Shown: positions 54,416 through 63,119, numbered from the stretch's first letter. The stretch is 64,000 nt of DNA from Luteibacter sp. (GCF_009912395.1 NZ_WNDO01000013.1:62001-126000), one strand, 5' to 3'. The notes: generated from the letters alone by a model not told the origin. A program made the numbers and translations.

Positions 54416-54439
54416 GGGGCACGGCCGTTGGCGTGCCCC
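54416..54439 (+). promoter_or_regulatory. Hairpin 31 bp before the 96-aa ORF
   Basis: GGGGCACG and CGTGCCCC enclose an 8-nt loop. It is the second strong hairpin in this leader-like region, directly before the start at 54470. Confidence 0.4.
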
Positions 54440-54469
54440 GCTCGGAAGCGGTGGATGAGGATTTGAGAA

Positions 54470-54760
54470 ATGACTGAACCGAAAGACGATAGCGTCCTTG
54501 GGGAGGGCAGCTTTGCCCTGAATTTAGAAGCTAGTGTCGACATGTTGATGAACGATGCGACGGCGATGCAGGCGTATGCCGAAGCCATGCAGGCGATGTT
54601 GACCGAGTACATGATGGAGAACGAGGTGCCGAATCGGCGGTATCTCACCCGAGCGATGTCGGGCGTGAATCTGCTTCACCGCATGAGTCTGCAATGTACG
54701 AAGCAGGCGAATGTCCGGCGCATGTGGGATGAGGTGCGCGCGTTGGGTGGTGCGAAATGA
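54470..54760 (+). CDS. Hypothetical protein, 96 aa, helical
   Basis: A small acidic, mostly helical protein rich in Met (DMLMNDATAMQAYAEAMQAMLTEYMM) with one Cys. I recognise no family. The gene starts at ATG 54470 after a GATGAGG-like site and overlaps the next gene by four bases (ATGA), so the pair is translationally coupled. The low similarity of codon pattern to shadows and the coupling support a real gene. Partner of the small membrane protein downstream; toxin-antitoxin or immunity-type pairs have this form, but nothing in the sequence proves it. Confidence 0.6.
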   Translation: MTEPKDDSVLGEGSFALNLEASVDMLMNDATAMQAYAEAMQAMLTEYMMENEVPNRRYLTRAMSGVNLLHRMSLQCTKQANVRRMWDEVRALGGAK

Positions 54761-55062
54761 CGATCGAGTTATGGGAGATCGCCATCGCCCTGATCCTGCT
54801 GCCAATCAATGTGCTGATCTTCATCGCGCGCCGCTACCAGTATTGTTCGTTGGCCATCGGCGCGAAGGTCTTCACCGGGATTTCCTTGATCGCCTTCATT
54901 GTCGCGGCCTTCGCGTTAGGCAGTTTCGCCGGTCGCTATGATCTACGTCCCCACCAATACGAATGGCCGGATAACTGGCTGGAATTCTCCGGCGCCTTGC
55001 TGATGGGTTCGACGCTGGGGGCGATCTGGATGTGGTTTATCTCGCGAGAACCCGAACTGTAG
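54757..55062 (+). CDS. Hypothetical inner-membrane protein, 101 aa
   Basis: It has three hydrophobic segments (about 4-21 WEIAIALILLPINVLIFIA, 30-52 AKVFTGISLIAFIVAAFALG, 75-95 LEFSGALLMGSTLGAIWMWF) separated by short charged loops. No known family is evident. It is coupled to the 96-aa gene upstream through ATGA. The stop codon TAG (55060-55062) lies inside the GTAGGAGC of a REP-like element, so the repeat supplies the stop and may have trimmed the original 3' end. Confidence 0.6.
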   Translation: MTIELWEIAIALILLPINVLIFIARRYQYCSLAIGAKVFTGISLIAFIVAAFALGSFAGRYDLRPHQYEWPDNWLEFSGALLMGSTLGAIWMWFISREPEL

Positions 55063-55125
55063 GAGCGCGCTTGCGCGCGATGCCAGGTTGCCGCGAGCAC
55101 CCATCGCGCGCAAGCGCGCTCCTAC
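55059..55125. repeat. REP-like pair, inverted, 22 bp apart
   Basis: GTAGGAGCGCGCTTGCGCGC at 55059 faces its exact inverse ending GCGCGCTCCTAC at 55104-55125. The pair forms a long cruciform or transcript hairpin after the small membrane-protein gene. The rest of the gap to dxs (55126-55305) shows only a short GGCTG/CAGCC hairpin. Confidence 0.85.
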
Positions 55126-55305
55126 AGTGGTTCCGCGATAGCGGGCCAGGGTGACTCAGTGTTGGGAGAGCCGGCGGCGGCCCGACGGCTCCGCCCGCCA
55201 CGCCCGAGCGCCGCGCGCGATGCCGCAGGCGAGCCAAACCTATGAAGCGGCTGTACGGCGCAAGCCGTAAAAAACACCGGCTGCACAGCAGCCAACCTTC
55301 GCCAA

Positions 55306-57201
55306 TCAGCTAGCGCTAGCCACCTGCGCCGCCACGAACTGCGGGAAGCGCTCCAGGATCGCCGTGCGGATCTGCGGCAGGTCGAGCCCCGCCATCGTCA
55401 GCACTTCCTCGCGGCTGCCATGCTCCAGGTACACATCGGGCAGGCCGAGGTGCAGGATCGGCAAGGTGACACCGTTCGCAGCGAGGCACTCGGCCACGCC
55501 CGCACCTGCGCCACCGGCAATGGCGTTGTCTTCGATGGTGACGAAGGCCTTGTGCGTGCGCGCCAGTTCGAGGATGAGTTCCTCGTCCAGCGGCTTCACG
55601 AAGCGCATGTTCACCAGCGTCGCGTCCACTTCCGCCGCGATGACGGCAGCGGGCGAAAGCATGGTGCCGAACGACAGGATCGCCAGGCCATGATGGCCGC
55701 GGCGACGCACCTCGCCCTTGCCGATGGGCAGGACATCGAGCGCTTCCGACATGCGCGCCCCCGGACCGGTGCCACGCGGATAGCGAATCGCGGCCGGGCC
55801 GTCGTAACGGAAGCCCGTGCTCAGCATCATGCGGCACTCGTTCTCGTCGGCCGGAGCCATGATCACCATGTTCGGCAGGCAACGCATGAACGACAGGTCG
55901 AAGCTACCCGAGTGCGTGGCGCCGTCGGGGCCGACGACACCCGCGCGATCGATCGCGAAGGTGACATCGAGATTTTGCAGGGCCACGTCGTGGATGGCCT
56001 GATCGTAGGCGCGCTGGAGGAAGGTGGAATAGATCGCCACCACCGGCTTCGCGCCTTCCACGGCCATGCCCGCCGCAAGCGTCACCGCGTGCTGCTCAGC
56101 GATGGCGACGTCGAAGTAACGCTGTGGGTATTCCTTCGAGAAACGTACCAGGCCCGAGCCTTCGCGCATGGCCGGCGTGATGCCGAGCAGGCGCTCGTCG
56201 TTCGCCGCCATGTCGCACAGCCAGTCGCTGAAGATGTCGGTGTACGTCGGCTTGGCCGGCGCACCTTTCTTGACCAGGCCGGCGACCGGATCGAACGGAC
56301 CCACGGCGTGGTATTCGATCTGCGCCTTTTCGGCCGGTTCGTAGCCCTTACCCTTGGTGGTCATCACGTGGATGAGCTGCGGACCCGGGAGATCCTTCAC
56401 CGTGTTCAGCGCGTTCACCAGCTGGGCCATGTTGTGGCCTTCGATGGGACCGGTGTAATGGAAACCCAGTTCCTCGAACAACGTGGATGGCACGAACATG
56501 CCCTTGGCGTGTTCTTCCCAGCGCTTGAAGAAGCGGCCGAAGAACGACTCGCGCGGCATCGCCTTCTTGGCGCGTTCCCGCCACGCGTTGAGGGTGCGGC
56601 TGGACATCGCGCGCGCCATCATCTTGGTCATCGCGCCGACGTTCTCGCTGATCGACATGCCGTTGTCGTTGAGGATCACCAGCATGTTCGGCTCGACGTC
56701 GCCGCCGTGGTTCAGGGCCTCGAAGGCCATGCCGGCGGTCATCGCGCCATCGCCGATCACGGCGACGACCTTGCGCTGGTCGCCACGACGCTGCAGTGCG
56801 ATGGCCATGCCCAGGGCAGCGGAGATCGAGGTGGACGAATGGCCCACGCCGAAGGTGTCGTACTCGCTTTCCTCACGACGCGGGAAGGGGGCGAGGCCGT
56901 CCTTCTTCTTGATCGTGGTGATGCGGTCTCGACGACCCGTGAGAATTTTGTGGGGATAGCACTGATGGCCGACATCCCAGACCAGGCGGTCGTTCGGGGT
57001 GTCGAACACGTGGTGCAGGGCCACGGTGAGTTCCACCACACCCAGGCCCGCGCCGAAATGGCCGCCGGACGAGGCCACGGCCTCGATCAGGTAGCGACGT
57101 AGTTCGTCGGCGATCGCCGGCAGTTCATCGGCCGGGAAACGGCGGAGGTCCTCCGGCGAGTTGATCTGCGCCAGATACGGGTAGCGGGAAAGGTCGTTCA
57201 T
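55306..57201 (-). CDS. dxs: 1-deoxy-D-xylulose-5-phosphate synthase
   Basis: The 631-residue thiamine-diphosphate enzyme is of standard length and complete. Motifs include [35 protein letters not shown] (ThDP/Mg site) and [16 protein letters not shown]. The pyrimidine-domain segment is [18 protein letters not shown] with the catalytic Glu, then [24 protein letters not shown]. It condenses pyruvate and glyceraldehyde-3-phosphate to DXP, the first step of the MEP isoprenoid route. It also feeds thiamine and pyridoxal synthesis. It stands alone on the minus strand. Confidence 0.97.
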   Translation of the reverse strand: MNDLSRYPYLAQINSPEDLRRFPADELPAIADELRRYLIEAVASSGGHFGAGLGVVELTVALHHVFDTPNDRLVWDVGHQCYPHKILTGRRDRITTIKKKDGLAPFPRREESEYDTFGVGHSSTSISAALGMAIALQRRGDQRKVVAVIGDGAMTAGMAFEALNHGGDVEPNMLVILNDNGMSISENVGAMTKMMARAMSSRTLNAWRERAKKAMPRESFFGRFFKRWEEHAKGMFVPSTLFEELGFHYTGPIEGHNMAQLVNALNTVKDLPGPQLIHVMTTKGKGYEPAEKAQIEYHAVGPFDPVAGLVKKGAPAKPTYTDIFSDWLCDMAANDERLLGITPAMREGSGLVRFSKEYPQRYFDVAIAEQHAVTLAAGMAVEGAKPVVAIYSTFLQRAYDQAIHDVALQNLDVTFAIDRAGVVGPDGATHSGSFDLSFMRCLPNMVIMAPADENECRMMLSTGFRYDGPAAIRYPRGTGPGARMSEALDVLPIGKGEVRRRGHHGLAILSFGTMLSPAAVIAAEVDATLVNMRFVKPLDEELILELARTHKAFVTIEDNAIAGGAGAGVAECLAANGVTLPILHLGLPDVYLEHGSREEVLTMAGLDLPQIRTAILERFPQFVAAQVASAS

Positions 57202-57313
57202 ACGCGTATTGTTCGCCTACGGCGGGGCCGGGGCAAGGGACGTCGCGTGAAAAGACGGGGGCAGGACGCGGGCTGAGGCCGGATCGCGTCGGTTTGCCGC
57301 GCTGGAACGGGCC

Positions 57314-57922
57314 TTACAGGCGCCGGCGGTCCCTCGGCAGGTGACTTACCAGGAACTGCATCTGGTCGGCCAGGATGTTGCGATTGGACAGGATCAGGTG
57401 CTCGACCCAGCTCGGACGGTAGGGCACGGCCAGCAGGGGCATGTTGGCCTGCTGCGGGGTCCGGTTGCTCTTGCGCAGGTTGCAGGCCAGGCAGGCGCTG
57501 ACCACGTTTTCCCATTCGTCCTGGCCTTTCTTGGACAGGGGTACCACGTGGTCGCGGGTGAGTTCGTGGCGGGTGAACTGGGCGCCGCAGTAAAGGCAGA
57601 TGTGGCGGTCGCGGGCGAACAGCGCCGTGTTGGTCAGGGCCGGGGCGGGGTCGATCGCGTGTTCGCGGCAGTGGCCGGTGCTGGCGACGATGGGGTGGAG
57701 CTGGAGGCTGCTGCGCAGACCGCTGTCGCGGTTGGTACCACCGTGGACGGTGACGCATGGGTCGCCCAGGGTCCAGGCGACCACGCCGCGTACATAGAGG
57801 CAGACTGCGTCCTGCCAACTGATCCAGTCCAGGATGCGGCCTGCCGCGTCGAGGGAAAGCACCCGCGTTGCATGCAACGCGGTGACCCTTGGCAGGTCGT
57901 CATGGAGCACTTCCATCGTCAT
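57314..57922 (-). CDS. HNH endonuclease family protein
   Basis: About 202 residues from ATG 57922, chosen because the coding-like protein begins there (MTMEVLHDDLPRV); the open frame upstream is low-complexity. The C-terminal half holds an HNH domain: CLYCGAQFTRHELTRDHVVPLSKKGQDEWENVVSACLACNLRKSNRT-type arrangement, with two C-x-x-C zinc pairs and the D-H catalytic dyad. The N-terminal half (WISWQDAVCLYVRGVVAW) is shared by many stand-alone bacterial HNH proteins. Function is unknown and a restriction role is not shown. There are no methyltransferase or phage genes nearby. Confidence 0.88.
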   Translation of the reverse strand: MTMEVLHDDLPRVTALHATRVLSLDAAGRILDWISWQDAVCLYVRGVVAWTLGDPCVTVHGGTNRDSGLRSSLQLHPIVASTGHCREHAIDPAPALTNTALFARDRHICLYCGAQFTRHELTRDHVVPLSKKGQDEWENVVSACLACNLRKSNRTPQQANMPLLAVPYRPSWVEHLILSNRNILADQMQFLVSHLPRDRRRL

Positions 57923-58191
57923 CGTGTCTCGTCCTTCACATAAAACAGCGAAAGAGCGTTCCAGCAAGCCGAACTCCGTGCGGATCGCAGTGCGATCCCG
58001 GCCTCCAAAGGGGGCCTTGGCCCGAGCATAGCCCATAATTGCTACAGAAAAGCATCCGTCCGGTACGCTTCTTGCGGGGCTGTTGCAGCCTTGCGCCGCT
58101 GCTATAGTGGGCGTTCGCACATGAACCCGACGGGTTTGGAAGGGGGGCCGGGGTGGCTTCCCAGGTCCGCCGGGTCCCAGAGGGATAGACA

Positions 58192-58956
58192 GTGGCAGAA
58201 GTGCTTTTTTACGAGCGTCCGGTTCCCCTGAACCGCACCGCCCATCGCGACCTTCGCCTGAAGGCCGTGAACAACATCAATTTCGCGGTCAAGGCCCACT
58301 CCGTGCCGCTGACGGGCGTCGAGTTCGCCCCGGCCTGCCGCGATTTCCCGATCCTGTTCGCGGGTGAGAGCATCGAGACCGCCGGTCCGATGGCCCTTCT
58401 CGGTCTGCGTCAGAACGAGAACCTCCTCATCGGCGAAAACGGCTTCTGGGAGCAGGGCATCTACATCCCGGCCTTCGTCCGCCGCTATCCGTTCGTGCTG
58501 GCCGAGAAGCCGGCCGGCACCGAGGGCGACGATTTCACCGTGTTCCTCGACGAGGCCTATGAAGGCTTCAACGAGACGGACGGTGAGCGCCTCTTCAACG
58601 AAGACGGCACCGACGCCCCGGCCCTGACCAACGCCGTGAACTTCCTCGGCGAGTTCCAGGACCACGTCGCCCGCACCCAGTGGTTCATGGGCAAGCTGCG
58701 CGAGCACAACCTGCTCGAGCCGCGCACCATCACCCTGCAGAAGGAAGGCAAGGGCGGCATCAACCTCAACGGCCTGTTCGTCATCAACGAAGAGCGCCTG
58801 CGCGCCCTCGACGAAAAGGTGGCCCACGAGTTCCTGCGCGAAGGCGCCTTCGGCTGGATCTACGCCCACCTCGTCTCGCTCGCCAACATCGATCGCATGG
58901 CGGCTCGTCTTGACGCGCGTGAAGCGAAGGAAGCGCCGGCTGCTGTCGAAGCCTGA
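58192..58956 (+). CDS. SapC family protein
   Basis: 254 residues from GTG 58192. The sequence FYERPVPLNRTAHRDLRLKAVNNINFAVKAHSVPLTGVEFAPACRDFPILF is the signature opening of the SapC family, followed by LLGLRQNENLLIGENGFWEQGIYIPAFVRRYPFVLAE. It has no signal peptide or transmembrane helix. SapC was named for a Campylobacter surface-array locus, and in xanthomonads and Caulobacter it often accompanies TonB receptors and tryptophan halogenases; here it is alone. The biochemical role is unknown. It is followed by a clear terminator. Confidence 0.92.
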   Translation: MAEVLFYERPVPLNRTAHRDLRLKAVNNINFAVKAHSVPLTGVEFAPACRDFPILFAGESIETAGPMALLGLRQNENLLIGENGFWEQGIYIPAFVRRYPFVLAEKPAGTEGDDFTVFLDEAYEGFNETDGERLFNEDGTDAPALTNAVNFLGEFQDHVARTQWFMGKLREHNLLEPRTITLQKEGKGGINLNGLFVINEERLRALDEKVAHEFLREGAFGWIYAHLVSLANIDRMAARLDAREAKEAPAAVEA

Positions 58957-58977
58957 GCTTCGCAGTAGCGTCGTTTT

Positions 58978-59008
58978 CGAAAAGGCAGCCCTTGGGCGGC
59001 CTTTTTCG
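58978..59008 (+). terminator. Rho-independent terminator after the SapC gene
   Basis: CGAAAAGGC pairs with GCCTTTTTCG, with a T5 run inside the right arm, 22 bp after the stop. Confidence 0.8.
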
Positions 59009-59076
59009 TTGGCGATCTGGCGATGTCGCCGTGCCGATGGGTTCCTGTTTTCACAGAAACGACGAGGCTGGCGAAT

Positions 59077-59213
59077 CGTCGTTCCAGCGAACGCTGGAAC
59101 CCAGCGCGGGGCAATCAGTTGTCGCCTCGCGGCCTCCTACGCAAAGGCCGATGCAGCCCCCTCGCCGTGCTGGCGAACCGGGGCGCTGGGTTCCTGTTTT
59201 CATAGGAACGACG
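59077..59213. repeat. TTCCAGCG-type repeat, copy C
   Basis: Left end CGTCGTTCCAGCGAACGCTG, right end GTTCCTGTTTTCATAGGAAC followed by GACG. Same family as copies A and B; interior ACGCAAAGGCCGATGCAGC is conserved. Confidence 0.8.
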
Positions 59214-59225
59214 AGGCTGGCGAAT

Positions 59226-59362
59226 CGTCGTTCCAGCGAACGCTGGAACCCAGCGCGGGGCAATCGGTTGTCGCTTCGCGGTCTCCTACGCAAAGGCCGA
59301 TGCAGCGCCCTCGCCATGCTGTCGAACCGGGGCGCTGGGTTCCTGTTTTGACAGGAACGACG
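59226..59362. repeat. TTCCAGCG-type repeat, copy D
   Basis: Nearly identical to copy C and displaced by 149 bp. The right hairpin loop differs (TTTTGACAGGAAC). Confidence 0.8.
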
Positions 59363-59373
59363 AGCTCGCAAAC

Positions 59374-59475
59374 CATCGTTCCAGCGAACGCTGGAATCTA
59401 GCGCGGGGCAATCGGTACGCAAAGGCCAATGCAACGCCCTCCGAGGCGCTGGATTCCTGTTTTCACGCAACGACG
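59374..59475. repeat. TTCCAGCG-type repeat, copy E (internally deleted)
   Basis: A third tandem unit starting about 148-149 bp after copy D. It is shortened by a deletion of about 35 bp in the interior and has point changes at both hairpins. Confidence 0.75.
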
Positions 59476-59482
59476 AGCAAGC

Positions 59483-59959
59483 TCAGCGGACCGGTTTCGC
59501 CATGCGGATCAAGTCGGTGTCGAAGCCGTGCTTGATGTAGAGCTCGCGTGCGCGCTCATTGCCAGGGAACATCGCCAGCGTCACGAACTGGCAGCGATGG
59601 TCCTTGGCCCAGCCATAGGCGTGATCGAGCAGCACCTTGCCGACGCCGGTTCCTTCGTACTTTTCCGCCACCGCGATATCGGAGATATGGCAGTTGTCGC
59701 GGTGGGTGAAGAAGTCCTTGGTCTTTTGCAGGTGGATGAAGCCGACCGGGTCGCCTTCGTCGTTCTCGGCGATGAAGACGTAGCTGTTCGACGGTTGCTC
59801 GTCGAGGTGCTTTACGAGGTCGGCTTCGATGCCTTTCAGGCAGTCGGTCTTCGTGCGGCCGTTGGGCAGCGGGAAGTGGATGAATCGGTGGACAAGGCCG
59901 AGGATGAAATCGTCATCGTCGCTCTCGGCGAGACGGATAAGAAACGCTGGATCGCTCAT
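59483..59959 (-). CDS. GNAT-family N-acetyltransferase
   Basis: This compact 158-residue GNAT protein has beta-strand NSYVFIAENDEGDPVGFIHL, then HISDIAVAEKYEGTGVGKVLLDHAYGWA, which contains the acetyl-CoA pyrophosphate-binding Gly-rich loop (a variant R/Q-x-x-G-x-G/A as K-Y-E-G-T-G-V-G). The final strand region is CQFVTLAMFPGNERARELYIKHGF. It acetylates an unknown small molecule or protein amine. Standalone gene; the 3' side is a repeat tract. Confidence 0.93.
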   Translation of the reverse strand: MSDPAFLIRLAESDDDDFILGLVHRFIHFPLPNGRTKTDCLKGIEADLVKHLDEQPSNSYVFIAENDEGDPVGFIHLQKTKDFFTHRDNCHISDIAVAEKYEGTGVGKVLLDHAYGWAKDHRCQFVTLAMFPGNERARELYIKHGFDTDLIRMAKPVR

Positions 59960-60085
59960 CAGGTCGGGAACCGTTGGGTCGAAGGGTGTCCGGTTCGGTC
60001 AGTTCTACACCTGATGGATGGGCGGGGGGAAGTACCTGCCGCGTAAGTCGGAGGCTTGCGCCCCCTGTGAGTCGCGTTGCGCGCT

Positions 60086-60124
60086 GTGAACCGTAAGCTG
60101 CCGTTGGCGGGGCTTACGGTTCAC
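60086..60124. terminator. 13-bp perfect stem hairpin before acyl-CoA dehydrogenase stop
   Basis: GTGAACCGTAAGC and GCTTACGGTTCAC enclose a 13-nt loop that itself contains GCC/GGC. It lies 17 bp past the minus-strand stop at 60141 and lacks a T-run. Confidence 0.55.
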
Positions 60125-60140
60125 GCTTTGGCCTTACCTC

Positions 60141-61910
60141 TTACGCGATGTCCGGCAGCGTCGCCACGCCGGCCTCGATGCCCGCCTTGTGCAGCACGAT
60201 GCGGGGCAGGATGCGGGCGAAGTAGAAGTTCGCCGTGTCGATCTTGGCCTGCTTGCGCGCGGCAGGCAGGGTATCGGCGGCAACGACACTGCGAGCCCAG
60301 AAGTAGGCCAGGGTGATATAGCCCGAGAAGTACAGGTAGTCGACCGCTGCGGCGCCCAGTTCCTCCGGGTTGGCCTGGGCCTTCTGTGCGAGGTTCTGGG
60401 TGAGTTCGCCCCAGGTGGCGGTAGCGGCGGCAAGCTGCATCACCAGCGCCTTGACCGCGTCGTTGGTGACGTTGGCCTTGCAGAACGCCTGGATCTCGCC
60501 GAGGAAATGTTTCAGGCCTGCGCCCTGCAGCTGCATAACCTTGCGGCCGAGCAGGTCGAGGGCCTGGATCTGCGTGGTGCCCTCGTAGAGCGTGATGATG
60601 CGCGCGTCGCGCACGAACTGCTCCATGCCGTGCTCGGCGATGAAGCCGTGGCCGCCGAAGATCTGCAGGGCTTCCTTCGTGCATTCCTGCGCGGCCTCCG
60701 TCAGCAGGCCCTTGGCGATGGGGATGAGGAAGGACAGCAGCTCGCCGGCTTCCTTGCGCTTGTCGGCGTCTGGATGGCGGGCTTCGATGTCGCTTTGCAG
60801 GGCCGCATAGGCAGCGAGCACGCGACCGGATTCGATGAAGGCGCGCTGGGTCAGCAGCATGCGGCGCACGTCCGGGTGGACGACCAGCGGATCGGCAGGC
60901 TTTTCCGGCAATTTCGGGCCCGAAAGCGCGCGCATCTGCAGGCGCTCGCGAGCGTAGTTGAGGCTGTTCTGCAAGGCGCGTTCGGCCACGGCCAGGCCCT
61001 GGACGCCGACGCCGAGGCGAGCCGCGTTCATCATGGTGAACATCGCCATGAGACCCTTGTGCGGGGCGCCGACCAGCCAGCCCTGGGCTTCGTCGAAGTT
61101 CATGACACAGGTGGCGGAGCCCTTGATGCCCATCTTGTGCTCGATGGCGCCGGCGGCTGCGTGATTGCGCTCGCCCAGGGAGCCGTCCTCGTTCACCTTG
61201 AACTTGGGCACCACAAGCATCGAGATGCCGCGGCTGCCGGCCGGCGCATCGGGAAGGCGGGCCAGCACGAGGTGGACGATGTTCTCGGCGAAGTCGTGTT
61301 CACCGGCCGAGATGAAGATCTTGGTGCCGCTGACGCGGTAGCTGCCGTCGCCGTTCGGTTCGGCGCGGGTCTTCAGCAGGCCGAGATCGGAACCGGCCTG
61401 CGGCTCGGTCAGGCACATGGTGCCCGTCCAGCGGCCTTCGACCAGCGGCTTCAGGAAGCGCTCCTTCTGCCACTGCTCGCCATGATGGTCGATGGCGTCG
61501 ATGGCGCCGTGCGACAGCAGCGGGTAGATGCCCCAGGCCAGGTTGGCGGCGTCGATCATTTCCTTGGTCAGCAGGCCCAACACGGCCGGCAGGCCCTGGC
61601 CGCCGTGTTCTTCCTTCGCGGTGAGGCCAGCCCAGCCGCCTTCGGCGTACTGGCGATAGGCTTCCTTGAAGCCCTTGGGCGTGGTCACCGTGGCGGTGGC
61701 CTTGTCGTAGTGGCAGCCCTCGGCGTCGCCGGAGGCGTTCAGCGGGGCGAGCACCTGCTCGTTGAAACGGGCGGATTCGTCCAGCACGGCGTCGAGCAGG
61801 TCGCGCGTATGCGCCTCGCCGCCCGTGAGGCCGGCAAGCACGGCTTCGGCGCCGAGCACGTCGTAGAGCGCGAAGCGCATGTCGTCGAGCGGGGCTTTGT
61901 AGATCGTCAT
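60141..61910 (-). CDS. Acyl-CoA dehydrogenase, large C-terminally extended type
   Basis: About 589 residues from ATG 61910. The FAD-linked core has CLTEPQAGSDLGLLKTRA, KIFISAGEHDFAENIVHLVLAR, GVGVQGLAVAERAL and the active-site region RIITLYEGTTQIQALDLLGRK with its catalytic Glu. The length (about 590 rather than 380) and the C-terminal helical domain match the DmdC/AidB-like group including 3-methylmercaptopropionyl-CoA dehydrogenases, which in most bacteria act on medium/long acyl chains. Substrate is not determined. Start is preceded by GGACATCCC with poor purine content, so translation may be modest. No beta-oxidation partner genes are adjacent. Confidence 0.93.
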   Translation of the reverse strand: MTIYKAPLDDMRFALYDVLGAEAVLAGLTGGEAHTRDLLDAVLDESARFNEQVLAPLNASGDAEGCHYDKATATVTTPKGFKEAYRQYAEGGWAGLTAKEEHGGQGLPAVLGLLTKEMIDAANLAWGIYPLLSHGAIDAIDHHGEQWQKERFLKPLVEGRWTGTMCLTEPQAGSDLGLLKTRAEPNGDGSYRVSGTKIFISAGEHDFAENIVHLVLARLPDAPAGSRGISMLVVPKFKVNEDGSLGERNHAAAGAIEHKMGIKGSATCVMNFDEAQGWLVGAPHKGLMAMFTMMNAARLGVGVQGLAVAERALQNSLNYARERLQMRALSGPKLPEKPADPLVVHPDVRRMLLTQRAFIESGRVLAAYAALQSDIEARHPDADKRKEAGELLSFLIPIAKGLLTEAAQECTKEALQIFGGHGFIAEHGMEQFVRDARIITLYEGTTQIQALDLLGRKVMQLQGAGLKHFLGEIQAFCKANVTNDAVKALVMQLAAATATWGELTQNLAQKAQANPEELGAAAVDYLYFSGYITLAYFWARSVVAADTLPAARKQAKIDTANFYFARILPRIVLHKAGIEAGVATLPDIA

Positions 61911-61939
61911 GGGATGTCCTGGCAAAGGCTGGGTGATGG

Positions 61940-62434
61940 TCAGCGATAGGTGTCGGGGATGCCGGGGACGGGCGAGAGCCAGTCCTTGCCGCGCACGTCG
62001 AACGAGCGGGGCTTGTCTTCCTGTTCCGGGGTGCCGGTGATGTGCCCTTCGATGGTGTAGGGCAGTGTGCCCGCGCTGCCCTTGGCGGCCAGCTCGGCCA
62101 GCGCCTTGGACATGTCGGGCGTAGGCAGGATGTCCACCTGAGTGACGTCGGCGGCGAAGGAGGGGATGTCCTGGTCGATCTTCGCGTCGAGCAGCACGCC
62201 GCCCAACTGGCCGACCCGCAGGGTGCCCTGGAAGCGGTCGAAGGCCATGGAGCCGTAGCTGTTATTGCGGACGCGCAGGGTCACGTGCCAGGTACCGCCG
62301 GCCTTGGCGTGTACTTCCTGGAGCGAGAGGGTCGGTGGGAACACGCTCTTCTTCGCGGGGCCGCAGCCGGCGAGGAGGACGATGGCGGCGAGGGTGGCCG
62401 CTCGGACGGCATGCATGCGAATGATCGGGCTCAT
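61940..62434 (-). CDS. LEA-type-2-domain lipoprotein
   Basis: About 164 residues from ATG 62434, where a lipoprotein signal begins (AVRAATLAAIVLLAGCGPA, lipobox LAGC). The mature part has the immunoglobulin-like LEA14/water-stress pattern: TLSLQEVHAKAGGTWHVTLRVRNNSYGSMAFDRFQGTLRVGQ, then a second half LPYTIEGHITG. Such proteins are periplasmic or outer-membrane anchored and stress-associated; the molecular role is not known. It is upstream of, and may be cotranscribed with, the acyl-CoA dehydrogenase (29 bp gap), and divergent from the SET gene. Confidence 0.85.
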   Translation of the reverse strand: MSPIIRMHAVRAATLAAIVLLAGCGPAKKSVFPPTLSLQEVHAKAGGTWHVTLRVRNNSYGSMAFDRFQGTLRVGQLGGVLLDAKIDQDIPSFAADVTQVDILPTPDMSKALAELAAKGSAGTLPYTIEGHITGTPEQEDKPRSFDVRGKDWLSPVPGIPDTYR

Positions 62435-62583
62435 CCCTTGGGCTTCCGGCGTTGGGCGTCGAACAGAGGATCGATGGTAGCGTCCGTTCACGGCCGGCGC
62501 GAGACAGGCGTTTGAAACGCGGTTCCCAAGCGAAGGCCGAGCAGGCATCATGGCCGTTCCGCTTGACCAATCTCGAATCGCCC

Positions 62584-63066
62584 ATGACCCGACGCATCGC
62601 CGCCCGCCGTTCCCCCATCCATGGAAACGGCGTCTTCGCCACCGCCCACATCCAGGCCGGTGACGAAATCATCGAATACAAGGGCGATCACATCACCCAC
62701 GCCCAGGCCGACAAGCGGTACGGCGACGGTGGCGAAACCGGCCACACCTTCCTGTTCACGCTCAACGAGCGCTACATCGTCGACGGCAACAGCAACGGCA
62801 ACATCGCCCGCTGGATCAACCACAGCTGCGATCCCAACTGCCAGGCCCTGATCGAGGAAGCCGTCGAGGGCAAGCCGTCGAAGAAGGACCGCGTGCTGAT
62901 CGAGGCGATCCGCGACATCGCGCCGGGTGAAGAACTCACCTACGACTACGGCATCACGCTCGACATGCCGCACACGGCCCGGCTGAAGAAGATCTGGGCC
63001 TGCCGCTGCGGCTCGCCGAAGTGCATCGGCACCATGCTGAAGCCGAAGCGCAAGTCGGCGAAGTAA
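62584..63066 (+). CDS. SET-domain lysine methyltransferase-like protein
   Basis: About 160 residues from ATG 62584. It is a stand-alone SET domain: RSPIHGNGVFATAHIQAGDEIIEY at the N-terminus, the SAM-binding and knot motif RWINHSCDPNCQA, ELTYDYGI with the catalytic Tyr, and a post-SET zinc cluster CRCGSPKCIGTM. The C-terminal tail is Lys-rich (KPKRKSAK). The motifs needed for activity are intact, so methylation of a protein lysine is expected. Bacterial targets are poorly known. A REP-like element follows the stop. Confidence 0.9.
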   Translation: MTRRIAARRSPIHGNGVFATAHIQAGDEIIEYKGDHITHAQADKRYGDGGETGHTFLFTLNERYIVDGNSNGNIARWINHSCDPNCQALIEEAVEGKPSKKDRVLIEAIRDIAPGEELTYDYGITLDMPHTARLKKIWACRCGSPKCIGTMLKPKRKSAK

Positions 63067-63095
63067 GCTCAGGCACGGATCGCGCCGCTTGCCAT

Positions 63096-63119
63096 GTAGG
63101 AGCGCGCTTGCGCGCGATC
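63096..63119 (+). repeat. REP-like element, single unit
   Basis: GTAGGAGCGCGCTTGCGCGC, 30 bp after the SET gene and before the convergent EF-G-like stop. Confidence 0.75.

Larger units (their letters stand above)
59009..59482. other. Gene-free spacer made of tandem repeats
   Basis: The stretch between the SapC terminator and the acetyltransferase stop is filled by a partial right end (GGTTCCTG...AAACGACG at about 59035-59063) and three units of the TTCCAGCG repeat at a period of about 149 bp. No gene is seen in it. Confidence 0.75.

Noticed and set aside
54313-54648. 111-aa minus-strand open frame with a hydrophobic part
   Set aside because: It is the reverse of the Met/Ala-rich 96-aa ORF, has no ribosome-binding site, and crosses a hairpin.
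55420-57102. 560-aa open frame opposite dxs
   Set aside because: Antisense shadow of a complete housekeeping gene.
59077-59475. CRISPR array
   Set aside because: Units are about 137 bp with a 149-bp period, with no short direct repeats or unique spacers, and no cas genes are in the window.
60189-61949. 586-aa open frame opposite acyl-CoA dehydrogenase
   Set aside because: Antisense shadow with no recognisable domain.
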